Positions 42,518-52,148 of a stretch of DNA of 64,000 bases are shown piece after piece. The translations under genes and the position numbers were made by a program. This DNA is from Rhodothalassiaceae bacterium (GTDB lineage Bacteria > Pseudomonadota > Alphaproteobacteria > Sphingomonadales > Rhodothalassiaceae). The first letter of the stretch is position 1. Every line of letters begins with the position of its first letter. The notes beneath the pieces are model-generated. The model made no database searches and was not told the origin of the DNA. It worked only from the letters and a program-made list of their open reading frames with translations. The stretch is from positions 496,001-560,000 of the forward strand of contig BPKC01000001.1 in NCBI GenBank assembly GCA_026004935.1, read 5' to 3'.

Positions 42518-43318
42518 ATGAACGAGGGAGCGGGCATCCAGGTGGTGGACGAGGGCGACGAGCGCGGGAAGGCCGGCTGGCGGCGGTTCTGGCCGCTGGT
42601 TCTGCTCGCGCTGCTCGTCGCGGCCGTGTCCGCATCCGGCGCTGCCGACTATGTGCGTCCCGAGCTGCTCGCCGCCCATTTCGCCGCGATGCGCCAATAT
42701 GTGCACGCCCATCCGGTGCTCTCGCTCCTGATGCTCATCGTGATCTATGCCGCGGGCACGGCGGTCTCCTTTCCGGCGATGAGCGTGATCACGGTGTTCA
42801 CCGGGGCGCTCTACGGCGTCTGGCTGGGCAGCGTCGGGGTTGCGCTCGGCGCCACCATCGGCGCGACCATCATCTTCCAGGCGACCCATACCTCGCTCGG
42901 GGCGGTGCTGCGGGCGAAGGCGGCGCCCTGGCTGAAGCGGCTGCAGCGCGGGTTCCGGCGCAACGAGTTCTTCTATCTGCTGGCGCTGCGGCTGATCCCG
43001 GTCATTCCCTTCTGGGTGCTCAACATCGCCCCGGGCGTGATCGGCATGCGGCTTCGCAACTATGTGCTGGCGACCTTCCTCGGCATCCTGCCGGGCGTGG
43101 TGGTCTATGTCGGCATCGGCGCGGGGGCGGCGGATCTGCTCGCCCGCGGCGGCGAGATCGACCTCCGCGAGGCGCTGATGCGGCCCGGAATCCTGCTGCC
43201 GTTCCTCGGGCTCGCGCTGCTGGCGCTGGCGCCCGTGCTGCTGCGCCGCTTCGCTCCGGTGGCCGCGGTGCTCGGCGAGAACGGCGATGCGGAGAAGAAC
43301 GGCGGGAACGGGCGATAA
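42518..43318 (+). CDS. TVP38/TMEM64-family membrane protein (DedA superfamily)
   Basis: A 266-residue inner-membrane protein with the VTT domain: VSFPAMSVITVFTGALYGVWLGSVGVALGATIGA, then the FYLLALRLIPVIPFWVLNIAPG motif, and RNYVLATFLGILPGVVVYVGIGAGAA. These proteins are thought to move lipids or undecaprenyl phosphate across the membrane. ATG 42518 follows AAGAGGTGGAG; the frame from 42374 is longer but unsupported. It is followed 55 bases later by a flavoprotein disulfide reductase. TVP38 and such reductases are frequently paired, sometimes fused, so the two probably form an operon. Confidence 0.9.
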   Translation: MNEGAGIQVVDEGDERGKAGWRRFWPLVLLALLVAAVSASGAADYVRPELLAAHFAAMRQYVHAHPVLSLLMLIVIYAAGTAVSFPAMSVITVFTGALYGVWLGSVGVALGATIGATIIFQATHTSLGAVLRAKAAPWLKRLQRGFRRNEFFYLLALRLIPVIPFWVLNIAPGVIGMRLRNYVLATFLGILPGVVVYVGIGAGAADLLARGGEIDLREALMRPGILLPFLGLALLALAPVLLRRFAPVAAVLGENGDAEKNGGNGR

Positions 43319-43373
43319 CGTCGCCCTCATCCGGCCCGACGGGCCGGGTGCCGCCGAAGGGAAGGAAGCGGGA

Positions 43374-44819
43374 ATGGCCGGCGGGGCGAAGCCCGACATA
43401 CTGGTGATCGGCGCGGGCTCGGCGGGTCTGTCGGTGGCGGCCGCCGCCGCCATGCTCGAGGCGCGGGTCGTGCTGGTCGAGCGCGGCGCGATGGGCGGCG
43501 ACTGCCTCAACACCGGCTGCGTGCCGTCCAAGGCGCTGATCGCGGCGGCGGCGATGGCGGAGGCGCCCCGCAGGGCGCAGGCCTTCGGCATCCGGCTTGC
43601 GCGCGAGCACATCGATGCGGCGGGCGTCTTCGGACATGTGGCCGGCGCGATCGCGGCCATCGCCCCGCATGATTCGCGCGCGCGTTTCGAGTCCCTCGGC
43701 GTGACGGTCGTGGAGGGGACCGCCCGCTTCCTGGACCGGCGCCGGGTCGCGGTGGGCGAGAGGGTGTTCGCACCGCGCCGCATCGTCATAGCGGCCGGGG
43801 CCGGCCCGGCCGTGCCGCCGATCCCCGGGCTTAAGGATGTGCGCTTTCACACCAACGAGACGATCTTCTCGCTCGGGCGCATCCCGGAGCGGCTCGGCGT
43901 GATCGGGGCGGGACCCATCGGCCTCGAGCTCGGCCAGGCCTTCGCGCGCCTCGGCAGCCGGGTCACGGTGCTCGAGCAGGCGGAAATGCTCGCCGGCACG
44001 GACGAGGATGTCCGCGCGGTCCTGCGCGGGCAGCTTGCGGCCGACGGGCTGGTGCTGCGCGAAGGCGTGCGGGTCGTCGGAGTGGCGGCGGCCGGAGAGG
44101 CGGTCGCGCTCTCGCTGGAGACGGCCGAAGGCGGGCGCGGGACGCTCGAGGTCGACGAGCTGCTGGTGGCGGTCGGCCGGCGTCCGGATCTCTCCGCGCT
44201 CGACCTCGAGGCGGGCGGCGTCGCGCTCACCGCACGCGGCTTCATCAAGGTCGATGCGGGGCTCAGGACCACGAACCGGCGGGTCTTCGCCCTCGGCGAC
44301 TGCATCGAGGCGCCGCAGTTCACCCATGCGGCGGGCTATGCCGCGGGCGTGCTCGTGCGCCGCCTGATGGGGATTCCGGCGCGCGCGGACTTCCGCTGGA
44401 TCCCGCGCGTCACCTGGACGGATCCGCAGGTGGCCGGCGTCGGGATTTCCGAGGCCGAGGCGCGCCGGCGCTTCGGCGAGGAGGTCGAGGTCCTCACCGA
44501 ACCCTTCGCCGGGCTCGACCGCGCGGTCTGCGACGGCGCCAGGGGCGGCTTCGCGAAGCTCGTCCTCGCCCGCGGCCGGCCGGTCGGGGTCGTGATCGTC
44601 GGCGCGCGCGCGGGCGAGCTGATCGCGCCCTTTGTGGAGGTGCTGGCGGGCCGGCGCCGTCTCGCCGATCTTGCGGCCGCCGTCTGGCCCTATCCCTCCT
44701 ACGGCGAGATCGCGAAAAAGCTCGCCTCCGCCGTCTACCGCAGGAGGCTTGAGAACCCTTGGACTTCTCGGCTACTGCGGGCGTGGTGGCGTCTGCGGCG
44801 GCTGGGCTGGGGAGCGTGA
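43374..44819 (+). CDS. FAD-dependent pyridine nucleotide-disulfide oxidoreductase
   Basis: A 481-residue class I flavoprotein disulfide reductase, related to mercuric reductase and dihydrolipoamide dehydrogenase. FAD-binding motif VIGAGSAGLSVAAAAA is followed by the redox pair in GGDCLNTGCVPSKAL, the NAD(P) motif GVIGAGPIGLELGQAFARLG and the second FAD motif VFALGDCIEAPQFTHAAGYAAG. In the C-terminal dimer domain the usual His-x-x-x-x-Glu pair region reads WPYPSYGEIAKK, as in the TVP38-associated subgroup. The substrate is unknown; a small thiol or quinone is plausible. The stop overlaps the histidine kinase start. Confidence 0.88.
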   Translation: MAGGAKPDILVIGAGSAGLSVAAAAAMLEARVVLVERGAMGGDCLNTGCVPSKALIAAAAMAEAPRRAQAFGIRLAREHIDAAGVFGHVAGAIAAIAPHDSRARFESLGVTVVEGTARFLDRRRVAVGERVFAPRRIVIAAGAGPAVPPIPGLKDVRFHTNETIFSLGRIPERLGVIGAGPIGLELGQAFARLGSRVTVLEQAEMLAGTDEDVRAVLRGQLAADGLVLREGVRVVGVAAAGEAVALSLETAEGGRGTLEVDELLVAVGRRPDLSALDLEAGGVALTARGFIKVDAGLRTTNRRVFALGDCIEAPQFTHAAGYAAGVLVRRLMGIPARADFRWIPRVTWTDPQVAGVGISEAEARRRFGEEVEVLTEPFAGLDRAVCDGARGGFAKLVLARGRPVGVVIVGARAGELIAPFVEVLAGRRRLADLAAAVWPYPSYGEIAKKLASAVYRRRLENPWTSRLLRAWWRLRRLGWGA

Positions 44820-46306
44820 TGCGGGACGAGGATGGCAACACGCATGCGTTGCCCGCGCCGGCGGCGGGGCTGAGCCGCAGTCTCTCGAGCCGGCTGCTGG
44901 TGATCACCCTCGTCTCGATCATGGTGGTCGAGGTGATGGTGTATCTGCCGTCGATCGCCAATTTCCGGCGGATGTTCCTCGAGCAGCATCTCGCCAGCGC
45001 CCAGGTCGCGGTGCTGGCCGCCCATGGCAGCGGCGCGACCAGCGCCCCCGACCGCGAGACCGCGCGCAGCATCCTCGCCACCATCGACGTGCTCTCGGCC
45101 CGCCTCAATCTGCCGGGCCGGCGCGAGATGGCGCTGGCGCTCGAGGAGATCGGGCGCATCGACGCCCGCTACGACCTGACGAAAGCGGGCGCGCTGGCGC
45201 TGATCGCCGATGCCTTCGCGACGCTTGCGCGCGGCGGCCGCGGCGTGATCGAGGTGCGCGCGCATGCCATCAATCTCGAGGACGGGTCGCTCGCCATCGT
45301 CATGCGCGAGCGCCAGCTCTTCGATGCGATGGTCACCTATTCGCGCAACATCTTCCTGCTGTCGCTGGTGATCTCGCTCACCGCCGCAGCCCTCGTGTTC
45401 GCGAGCCTCTACGTGCTGATGGTCCGGCCGATGCAGCAGCTCACCCGCGCCATGGTCCGCTTCCGCGAGGCGCCGGAGGACCCGGCCGCGACCCTCGTCC
45501 CTTCCGCGCGCGGCGACGAGATCGGGGTGGCCGAGCGCGAGTTCGCCCATCTCCAGCACGAGCTCAGGCGCGCCTTGAAGCAGCGCCGGCATCTCGCGGA
45601 GCTCGGCGAGGCCGTGAGCAAGATCAGCCACGACCTGCGCAACATTCTCGCCACCGCCCAGCTGTCGTCGGAGCGGCTGATGATGGTGGAGGACCCGACG
45701 GTCAGAGAGCTCTCCAGCCGGCTGCTGCGGGCCGTCGACCGGGCGCTCGATCTCGCCGAGCGGACGCTGCGCCACGGCCGCGCGGAGGAGGCGCCGCCCC
45801 AGCCGGCCGCCGTCGACCTGCGGGCGCTGGTGGACGAGGTCGCGGTCTCGCTGGGACTGCGCGGCGAGGCGCCGGCGGGCGCGGCGCCGGAGATCGTCTT
45901 CCGCAACCGGGTGCCGCCGGGCTGCAGGGTGCTTGCCGATCCCGACCACCTGTTCCGCATCCTGCTGAACCTCGGACGCAACGCCGTCCAGGCGATGCGC
46001 ACTTCCGGCGGTACGCTCACCGTCTCGGCCCGCACCGACGGCCACCGCATGGTGGTGGTGGAGGTCGCCGATACCGGCCCCGGCCTGCCCGAGAAGGCGC
46101 GCGCGCATCTCTTCGTGCCCTTCAAGGGCTCGACCCACGGGATCGGACTGGGGCTCGCCATCGTCGCCGAGCTCGTGCGCGCGAACGGCGGCACGGTCTG
46201 GCTCGAGCGCTCCGGACCGGACGGCACCGTCTTCGGCTTCCGGCTGCCGATGGCGCAGGATGCGCCCTGCGAACCCGGCGCGGCCGTGAAGGCCGCCGAG
46301 GAGTAG
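44819..46306 (+). CDS. Sensor histidine kinase
   Basis: A 495-residue membrane kinase. Two transmembrane helices (about 30-50 and 180-205) frame a periplasmic sensor of about 130 residues. A HAMP-like linker follows (VRPMQQLTRAMVRFREAP, then GVAEREFAHLQHELRRAL). The H-box is VSKISHDLRNILATAQL, then come an N-box LLNLGRNAVQAM, G1 VADTGPGLP and G2 GSTHGIGLGLAIVAE. The catalytic domain is complete. No response regulator gene is adjacent, so it is an orphan kinase. ATG 44819 overlaps the upstream stop; the longer frame from 44759 would run inside the oxidoreductase gene. It is possibly co-transcribed with it. Confidence 0.9.
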   Translation: MRDEDGNTHALPAPAAGLSRSLSSRLLVITLVSIMVVEVMVYLPSIANFRRMFLEQHLASAQVAVLAAHGSGATSAPDRETARSILATIDVLSARLNLPGRREMALALEEIGRIDARYDLTKAGALALIADAFATLARGGRGVIEVRAHAINLEDGSLAIVMRERQLFDAMVTYSRNIFLLSLVISLTAAALVFASLYVLMVRPMQQLTRAMVRFREAPEDPAATLVPSARGDEIGVAEREFAHLQHELRRALKQRRHLAELGEAVSKISHDLRNILATAQLSSERLMMVEDPTVRELSSRLLRAVDRALDLAERTLRHGRAEEAPPQPAAVDLRALVDEVAVSLGLRGEAPAGAAPEIVFRNRVPPGCRVLADPDHLFRILLNLGRNAVQAMRTSGGTLTVSARTDGHRMVVVEVADTGPGLPEKARAHLFVPFKGSTHGIGLGLAIVAELVRANGGTVWLERSGPDGTVFGFRLPMAQDAPCEPGAAVKAAEE

Positions 46307-46363
46307 GAACCGCGCCTGCGCCTCAGCGTCCGCCGCGCACGGGGCCGGTGCCTGGCACGGGTC

Positions 46364-48127
46364 CTATTGCGCCAGCACGATCCCTTCCCGGCGCGGGTCC
46401 GCCCCGCCGCGGTAGTGCGGCAGGCCCTTCTCATCGTAGCGGACCGTAAAGCCGTGCAGGCCGGAGGTCATCTCCGCGCGGCGGATGCGGTGGCCCATCT
46501 GCTCGAGCCGGGGTGCGAGCGCCTCCAGCGCCGTGCCCCGCTCGATCTCGAGCACGTCCCCGCGGCCCATGAGGTTGGGGGCGGCGATCGCCTTCTCGAT
46601 CGGCATGCCCCAGTCCAGCACGCCGATCAGCGTCTTCGCGACATAGCTGATGATCCGGCTGCCCCCCGGCGAGCCGATGCCCATCACGAGGCGGTCGCGG
46701 GCATCGAAGACGAAGGTCGGCGTCATGGACGAGCGCGGCTTCTTGCCGCCCTGCGGCCGGTTCGCGACGGGCCGACCGTCCTCGTCGCGCGGGTTGAAGT
46801 CGAAATCGGTGAGCTGGTTGTTGAGCAGGAAGCCGTCCACCATCACGAAGCTGCCGAAGGCGATCTGGACGGTGGTGGTGAAGGTGACCGCGTTGCCGTC
46901 CCTGTCGATCGCCACGAGATGGCTTGTGGAGGGATGGTCGGGCCCGGAACCCGCGCCCGCCTCTTCCGCGCCGGGCGGCAGGCCGGGGGCCGCATGCTCC
47001 ATGGCGCGGTCGGCGCGGATCAGCGCGCGCCGGCGCGCCAGATACGCCTTGTCGATGAGGCCGGGAAGCGGCACGGGGTAGAAGCGCGCGTCCGCGGTGT
47101 AGCGGTCCCGGTCGGCATAGGCGAGCCGACCGGCCTCCGCGAACAGATGCACCGCCTGAACCCCCCAGGGCCCCAGCGCCTTCAGGTCGAAGCCCTCGAG
47201 GATGCCGAGGATCGCGAGCATCGTGCTGCCGCCCGAGGACGGCGGGCCCATGGAGCACAGGCGCCAGACCCGGTAGGTTCCGCACAGCGGCGGCGACTCC
47301 TCGGCGCGGTAGCCGGCGAGATCCTCCAGCGTCATCACCCCCGGCGAGAACGGATTGTCGCGCACCGCCGCGACGATGTCGCGGGCGATCTCGCCGGCAT
47401 AGAAGACGTCGACGCCCTTGTCCGCGACGAGTCTGAGCGTGCGCGCATAGGCCGGATTCTTCAGGATCGTGCCGACGGGCTTGGGCTCGAGCTCCTTCGT
47501 GAAGAAATAGGGGCCGGCGGCGCCGAGCGCGGCGGGGTCCGTGATGCCGCGCCGGCGGAACAGCTCCGCGTGCCGCGCCAGCACCGCATGCAGCCGGGGG
47601 CTCAGGGCGAACCCCTCCTCCGCCAGCCGGATCGCCGGCTGGAACAGCCGCGCCCAGGGCAGACGGCCGTGACGCCGATGGGCGAGCGCCAGCATCCGCA
47701 TCACCCCCGGCACGCCGACGGCGCGCCCGCCGAGGGCTGCGTCCATGAAGGCCAGGGGCCGGCCGTCGGGGCCGAGAAAGAGCGTCTCGTCCACCGCCGC
47801 CGGCGCCGTCTCCCGGCCGTCGTAGGCCGTCACGCGGTGTGCGGCCCTGTCGTAGAAGAGCAGGAAGCCGCCGCCGCCGATGCCGGACGACTGGGGCTCG
47901 ACCAGCGAGAGCACCGCCTGCATGGCGATCGCGGCATCCACCGCGCTGCCGCCCTCCTCGAGCACGGCGAAGCCGGCCTTGACCGCCTCCGGATGGGCGG
48001 CCGCCGCGAGAATGTGCTCGCCCTCGGCCCATTTGCCGTCCTCGGCCCGGGCGCAACCGGCCGCCCATGTCAGGACGGCGGCGAGGGCGACGAGAAGAAG
48101 GCGGCACGGCGACGGGCGGGCTTGCAT
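46364..48127 (-). CDS. ggt: Gamma-glutamyltransferase
   Basis: A 587-residue periplasmic enzyme that cleaves glutathione and other gamma-glutamyl compounds. It has a signal peptide (LLLVALAAVLTWAAGCARA). The large subunit contains MQAVLSLVEPQSSGIGGGGFLLFYD and DGRETAPA. The autoprocessing site and nucleophile lie in HPSTSHLVAIDRDGNAVTFTTTVQ, where the threonine at the start of the small subunit is T in ST-SH. NNQLTDFDFNP, KPRSSMTPTFV and GSPGGSRIISYV (gly-rich oxyanion loop) follow. The common family sequence at the nucleophile is TTH; here it reads TSH. ATG 48127 with GGAAG upstream is used. Confidence 0.93.
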   Translation of the reverse strand: MQARPSPCRLLLVALAAVLTWAAGCARAEDGKWAEGEHILAAAAHPEAVKAGFAVLEEGGSAVDAAIAMQAVLSLVEPQSSGIGGGGFLLFYDRAAHRVTAYDGRETAPAAVDETLFLGPDGRPLAFMDAALGGRAVGVPGVMRMLALAHRRHGRLPWARLFQPAIRLAEEGFALSPRLHAVLARHAELFRRRGITDPAALGAAGPYFFTKELEPKPVGTILKNPAYARTLRLVADKGVDVFYAGEIARDIVAAVRDNPFSPGVMTLEDLAGYRAEESPPLCGTYRVWRLCSMGPPSSGGSTMLAILGILEGFDLKALGPWGVQAVHLFAEAGRLAYADRDRYTADARFYPVPLPGLIDKAYLARRRALIRADRAMEHAAPGLPPGAEEAGAGSGPDHPSTSHLVAIDRDGNAVTFTTTVQIAFGSFVMVDGFLLNNQLTDFDFNPRDEDGRPVANRPQGGKKPRSSMTPTFVFDARDRLVMGIGSPGGSRIISYVAKTLIGVLDWGMPIEKAIAAPNLMGRGDVLEIERGTALEALAPRLEQMGHRIRRAEMTSGLHGFTVRYDEKGLPHYRGGADPRREGIVLAQ

Positions 48128-48233
48128 CACGGAGCTTCCTTCCGGGCTGTCTGGTCAGGACGCGCGATCGCCACTATAGCCGCAAGGCGGCCGCAGAAAA
48201 GAGGCCGCGGGAGACGGCGAAGGAGCGGCGGCG

Positions 48234-49124
48234 ATGGAGATCGCACTTCGGCCCGGACCGGGCGACCGGATCACCGATGTGGACGGCCTGCTGGTGGGTC
48301 ATGCCGTGGACGAGGTGCTGCGCTCGGGCACGACGGTGCTGCTGCCCGAGGGCGGGGCGCGGGCGGCCGTCGACGTGCGCGGCGGCGCGCCCGGGACCCG
48401 CGAGACCGATGCCCTCGATCCCGTCAATCTCGTCGACGTCATCCATGCGCTGGTGCTCTCGGGCGGCTCGGTCTTCGGCCTGGCGGCGGCCGACGCCGTG
48501 GCGGAAGAGCTGTCGGCGCGCGGGGTGGGGCTTCAAATCTCGCCGCGTCCGGTGCCGGTGGTGCCGGCGGCGATCCTCTTCGATCTCGCGAACGGCGGCG
48601 ACAAGCTCTGGCGGGGGGAGAACCCCTATCGCGGCCTCGGCCGGGCGGCGCTCAAGGCCGCATCATGCGCCGACCGCTGCGGGCGCGTGGGCGCGGGCTT
48701 CGGGGCGCGCGCGGGGGACCGGCCGGGCGGCTACGGCTCGGCGAGCGTCGCGGCGCGCGAGCCGGCGGAGCTTCTCGTCGGCGCGGCGGTGGCGGTGAAC
48801 AGCTTCGGCCCGCCGCTGGGGTCGGAGGACCGCCTGCCGCTGCCGAAGGCGCCGCTGCTTGCCGCCAGCACGACGATCGCGGTGGTGGCGACGGCCGTCG
48901 ATCTCGACAAGCCGGCGCTCAAAAGACTCGCGATCATGGCCCATGACGGCCTCGCGCGCCGGATCCGACCCGTTCACACGCCCTTCGACGGGGATACGGT
49001 GTTCGCGCTGTCCACCCGCCGCGCGCCGCGGCCGGAAGGGATGCCCGAGCCGCTTCTGCTCGCCATCCTCGGCACCATGGCGGCCGACGCCCTTGCGCGC
49101 GCCGTCGATCACGCCCTCGCCTGA
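48234..49124 (+). CDS. P1-family (S58/DmpA-like) peptidase
   Basis: A 296-residue protein of the P1/DmpA family, N-terminal nucleophile hydrolases of the DOM fold that act as aminopeptidases or amidases. Typical are the opening ITDVDGLLVGHAVDEVLRSGTTVLL, the GGAPGTRETD loop, ALVLSGGSVFGLAAADAV, and a region around AASTTIAVVATAVDLDKPALKRLA that corresponds to the autocleavage site (usually N-T-T or G-S). Here the residue before TT is serine. It is divergent from ggt, with an intergenic gap of 106 bases. The substrate is unknown. Confidence 0.87.
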   Translation: MEIALRPGPGDRITDVDGLLVGHAVDEVLRSGTTVLLPEGGARAAVDVRGGAPGTRETDALDPVNLVDVIHALVLSGGSVFGLAAADAVAEELSARGVGLQISPRPVPVVPAAILFDLANGGDKLWRGENPYRGLGRAALKAASCADRCGRVGAGFGARAGDRPGGYGSASVAAREPAELLVGAAVAVNSFGPPLGSEDRLPLPKAPLLAASTTIAVVATAVDLDKPALKRLAIMAHDGLARRIRPVHTPFDGDTVFALSTRRAPRPEGMPEPLLLAILGTMAADALARAVDHALA

Positions 49125-49242
49125 GCCGCCGGCCGGGCCGTTTCGGCAAATCGCATAGAATTTTAGGCGTCATTACACGCCTTTTTAAAGGCGCAGGGGT
49201 CACAGTGCTGCGGCGAACGGGTGCGGATTCGCAGGAAAAGAC

Positions 49243-49746
49243 GTGGCCCCGATGATGACGCTTGCGACGATCGGCCTCGCCCTGCCGCTCATTGCGGCGG
49301 CCGTGAGCGACCTCAGGTCCCGGCTCATTCCGAACCGGCTGGTCGCCGCGGTGCTCGCGCTCGCGCTGCTGCGCGCGGGGCTCGGCGGATTCCTGTTCAC
49401 GGCCGGCCATCTGGCCGCGGTGGCGGCGCTGTTTATGGCCTGCGTCGGGCTGTTCGCCGCGGGCGCCATCGGCGGCGGGGATGCGAAGCTGCTGCCGGCG
49501 ACGGCGCTGGCGCTGCCGCTCGGCTCCTGGCCGGCGTTCCTGCTGGCGACCGCGCTCTGCGGCGGCGTGCTCGCGCTCGTGATGCTCGTCGCGGACCGGC
49601 TCGGCCGGCGGCCCGCCGCGCGCGCCTGCGCGGCCGGCGGTGGTGCGCCGCAGCGCCAGGCCGGGAATGAGGAGCAGGCCGCGGGCGTGCCCTACGGGGT
49701 TGCGATCGCGACCGGCGCGCTCGCCGCGCTGTGGCTGCCGGCCTGA
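49243..49746 (+). CDS. cpaA: Prepilin peptidase CpaA (TadV)
   Basis: A 167-residue type IV prepilin peptidase, first gene of the tad locus. It is an aspartyl protease of the inner membrane with the two catalytic aspartates visible: one in VSDLRSRLIPN and one in GAIGGGDAKLLPA. Five or so hydrophobic segments make up the rest. It removes the leader of the Flp pilin (such as the one at 26530). GTG 49243 has AGGAAA four bases upstream; ATG 49252 is an alternative. The 118-base gap before it includes CGCCTTT-tt-AAAGGCG, a small palindrome in an AT-rich patch that may belong to the promoter. Confidence 0.92.
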   Translation: MAPMMTLATIGLALPLIAAAVSDLRSRLIPNRLVAAVLALALLRAGLGGFLFTAGHLAAVAALFMACVGLFAAGAIGGGDAKLLPATALALPLGSWPAFLLATALCGGVLALVMLVADRLGRRPAARACAAGGGAPQRQAGNEEQAAGVPYGVAIATGALAALWLPA

Positions 49747-49782
49747 GCCGGAGGCGGCGGCCGAACAAGGGGAGAAGACGGG

Positions 49783-50664
49783 ATGAGATCGCAGCGCACG
49801 ATCATCTTCGCGGTTGTCGCCGTGGGGCTGGCGCTGGCGGCGGCCTGGTTCGTGCGGCTGGCGCTCGGCAGCATGGGCGCGGGCACGCCCGCGCCGGCGG
49901 CCGACAAGCCCGCCGAGACCCTGGTCCTCGTGGCGCGCCAGGATCTGCCCATCGGCCGGCTGCTCGGCGCCGACGACATCAGGGCCCAGCCCTGGCCGAA
50001 GAATGCGGTGAACGACAGCTACATCGTCCTTGGGAACCCCGACGGGCTCAAGGACTATCTGGGCCATGTCGTGCGCACCGCGCTGCCCGCCGGCACGCCG
50101 GTGCCGAGGGGCGCGCTGGTGGCCCCCGGCGAGCGCGGGTTCCTCGCCGCGGCGCTGGCGCCGGGCATGCGCGCCGTGACGCTGCCGGTCGATGCCGCGA
50201 GCGGGGTCGCGGGCTTCATCTTCCCGGGCGACCGCGTCGACGTCATCCTGAACCACCGCGTCGAGGACGCCGACGGCAACCGCCACTTCGCGAGCGAGAC
50301 CATCGCCGGCAACGTCCGGGTGCTCGCCATCGACAGCCGCACGGCGATCGAGGACGGCAAGGTCAAGCCCGGGCGCACCGTCACCCTCGAGGTGACCCCG
50401 AAGATCGCCGAGCGCATCGCGCTGGTGCGCGCGATGGGCACGATCACGCTCGCGCTGCGCAGCCTCCAGCGCGCGGACGGCGCGCCCGACGGCGACCGCC
50501 CGGTGGCCGCCACGGTGAGCCACACCTGGGACGCGGATGTCAGCCGCGTCCTGCCGCCGCCGGATACCCGCAACGGCACGCCGGCCGTGCGCGTCGTGCG
50601 CGGCAGCGAGAGCGAACTGGTGGAGCTGGCCGCCAGCCGGCCGGCCTCGGGATCGGGGAGCTGA
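49783..50664 (+). CDS. cpaB: Flp pilus assembly protein CpaB (RcpC)
   Basis: A 293-residue periplasmic protein. An N-terminal anchor (TIIFAVVAVGLALAAAWFVRLAL) is followed by a SAF domain (LVLVARQDLPIGRLLGADDIRAQPWP...PRGALVAPGERGFLAA) and a second beta domain (GDRVDVILNHRVEDADG). CpaB acts with the secretin CpaC to form the outer-membrane pore of the Tad system. A strong ribosome-binding site (AAGGGGAGAAG) precedes ATG 49783, and cpaC starts five bases after its stop. Confidence 0.94.
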   Translation: MRSQRTIIFAVVAVGLALAAAWFVRLALGSMGAGTPAPAADKPAETLVLVARQDLPIGRLLGADDIRAQPWPKNAVNDSYIVLGNPDGLKDYLGHVVRTALPAGTPVPRGALVAPGERGFLAAALAPGMRAVTLPVDAASGVAGFIFPGDRVDVILNHRVEDADGNRHFASETIAGNVRVLAIDSRTAIEDGKVKPGRTVTLEVTPKIAERIALVRAMGTITLALRSLQRADGAPDGDRPVAATVSHTWDADVSRVLPPPDTRNGTPAVRVVRGSESELVELAASRPASGSGS

Positions 50665-50668
50665 CCAG

Positions 50669-52111
50669 ATGAATCGCCATGTCCTCATCACCGCCCTCGC
50701 CGCGCTCGCGGTGTTCGGCGTCTCGGCGGACGCGGCGGGCGCACCGGCGGCGGCCGGGCGCGCGGCCGCGCGGACCCTGCTGCCCGAGGACCAGCAGCTC
50801 GAGCTGGTGACCGGCAAGGGCGTGCTGCTGCGGCTCGCCAAGCCCGCGACCGACATCTTCGTCGCCGATCCGGCGATCGCGGACGTGCAGGTCAAGTCGG
50901 CCCAGCTCGTCTACGTGCTGGGCAAGAAGCCCGGCGAGACTTCGATCTACGCGATCGCCAAGGACGACACCCCCGTCTTCGCCGCGACCGTCCATGTCAC
51001 CACCGATGTCGAACCGCTCAAGGCCCTGTTCCGCCAGGTCCTGCCGGACGCCCTCCTGGACGTCCAGTTCGTGAACGGCATGGCGTTTCTGACCGGCGTC
51101 GTGCGCACGCCGGAGGACGCCGAGCGCGCGAAGCAGTACGCGAAGGAATATCTGGGAGACGGCGTGATCACGCGCCTCAAGGTCACCCAGCCCACCCAGA
51201 TCAATCTGAGGGTCAAATTCGCCGAGGTCGGCCGCGACACCCTGAAGCAGCTCGGCGTCAACTGGCAGTCGCTCTTCGATCTCGGCGGCAACACGATGAT
51301 CGGGCTGGCGACCGGCCGGCCGGCCTTCGCCGGGCGCAGCGTCCTCGGCGATCCGGCGGGTCCCCTGGGCGGCCTCATCCGTGACGGCAATGGCGCCGAC
51401 AGCCTCGCGATCTCGGCGCTGACCGATCATGTGGATCTGAACGCCGTGATCGACGCGCTGGAAACCGAGGGGCTGGTGACGGTGCTCGCCGAGCCCAATC
51501 TGACGGCGGTCTCCGGCGAGACGGCCAAATTCCTCGCCGGCGGCGAGTTCCCGATCCCCGTGCCGCAGTCGCTCGGGCAGCTTGCGATCGAGTTCCGCCA
51601 GTTCGGCGTCCAGCTCGCCTTCACGCCGATCGTGCGCGCCGACAACAAGATCACCCTGCGCGTCGCGCCGGAGGTCAGCCAGCTGTCGCAGAACGGCGCG
51701 GTCGAGATCCAGGGCATCAGCGTGCCGGCGCTGTCCACCCGCCGGGTCGAGACGACGGTGGAGCTGAGCTCGGGGCAGAGCTTCGCGATCGCGGGGCTGC
51801 TGCAGAGCGACATCTCCCAGAACCTGCGCAAGTTCCCGGGCCTCGGCGATCTGCCGGTGCTCGGCGCGCTGTTCCGCTCGAACCGGTTCCGGCATCAGGA
51901 AACCGAGCTCGTCGTGGTCGTCACCCCCTATCTCGTGCGCCCGGCCGATGCGCGGCGCATCGCGCTGCCGACCGACGGGCTCGAGCTGCCGAGCGATCTC
52001 GGCATGTTCCTGAAGGGCCGCACCATCACCTACGCACCGCGGCCGCTGCCGGCGCCCACCGGCGAGCCGGAGGGCATGCCCGCCAACCAGCGCGCCGGCT
52101 TCCGCTTCTAG
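50669..52111 (+). CDS. cpaC: Tad secretin CpaC (RcpA)
   Basis: A 480-residue outer-membrane secretin. After the signal peptide come a pilus-N domain (LELVTGKGVLLRLAKPATDIFVADPAIADVQ) and a BON-like segment (FLTGVVRTPEDAERAKQYAKEYL). The secretin core follows (LNAVIDALETEGLVTVLAEPNLTAVSGETAKFLAGGEFPIP...VELSSGQSFAIAGLLQ...FPGLGDLPVLGALFRS). It forms the channel through which the Flp pilus passes. The start at 50669 gives a proper signal peptide (ITALAALAVFGVSADAAGA). Confidence 0.95.
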   Translation: MNRHVLITALAALAVFGVSADAAGAPAAAGRAAARTLLPEDQQLELVTGKGVLLRLAKPATDIFVADPAIADVQVKSAQLVYVLGKKPGETSIYAIAKDDTPVFAATVHVTTDVEPLKALFRQVLPDALLDVQFVNGMAFLTGVVRTPEDAERAKQYAKEYLGDGVITRLKVTQPTQINLRVKFAEVGRDTLKQLGVNWQSLFDLGGNTMIGLATGRPAFAGRSVLGDPAGPLGGLIRDGNGADSLAISALTDHVDLNAVIDALETEGLVTVLAEPNLTAVSGETAKFLAGGEFPIPVPQSLGQLAIEFRQFGVQLAFTPIVRADNKITLRVAPEVSQLSQNGAVEIQGISVPALSTRRVETTVELSSGQSFAIAGLLQSDISQNLRKFPGLGDLPVLGALFRSNRFRHQETELVVVVTPYLVRPADARRIALPTDGLELPSDLGMFLKGRTITYAPRPLPAPTGEPEGMPANQRAGFRF

Positions 52112-52148
52112 GCGCGCACGGCCGGCTGCGGGAAGAAGGGATCACGGG

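Noticed and set aside
49150-49200. CtrA-type site (TTAA-N7-TTAA) upstream of cpaA
   Set aside because: Only single TTAA-like elements occur there (TTTTAAAGG); the paired spacing is not met.
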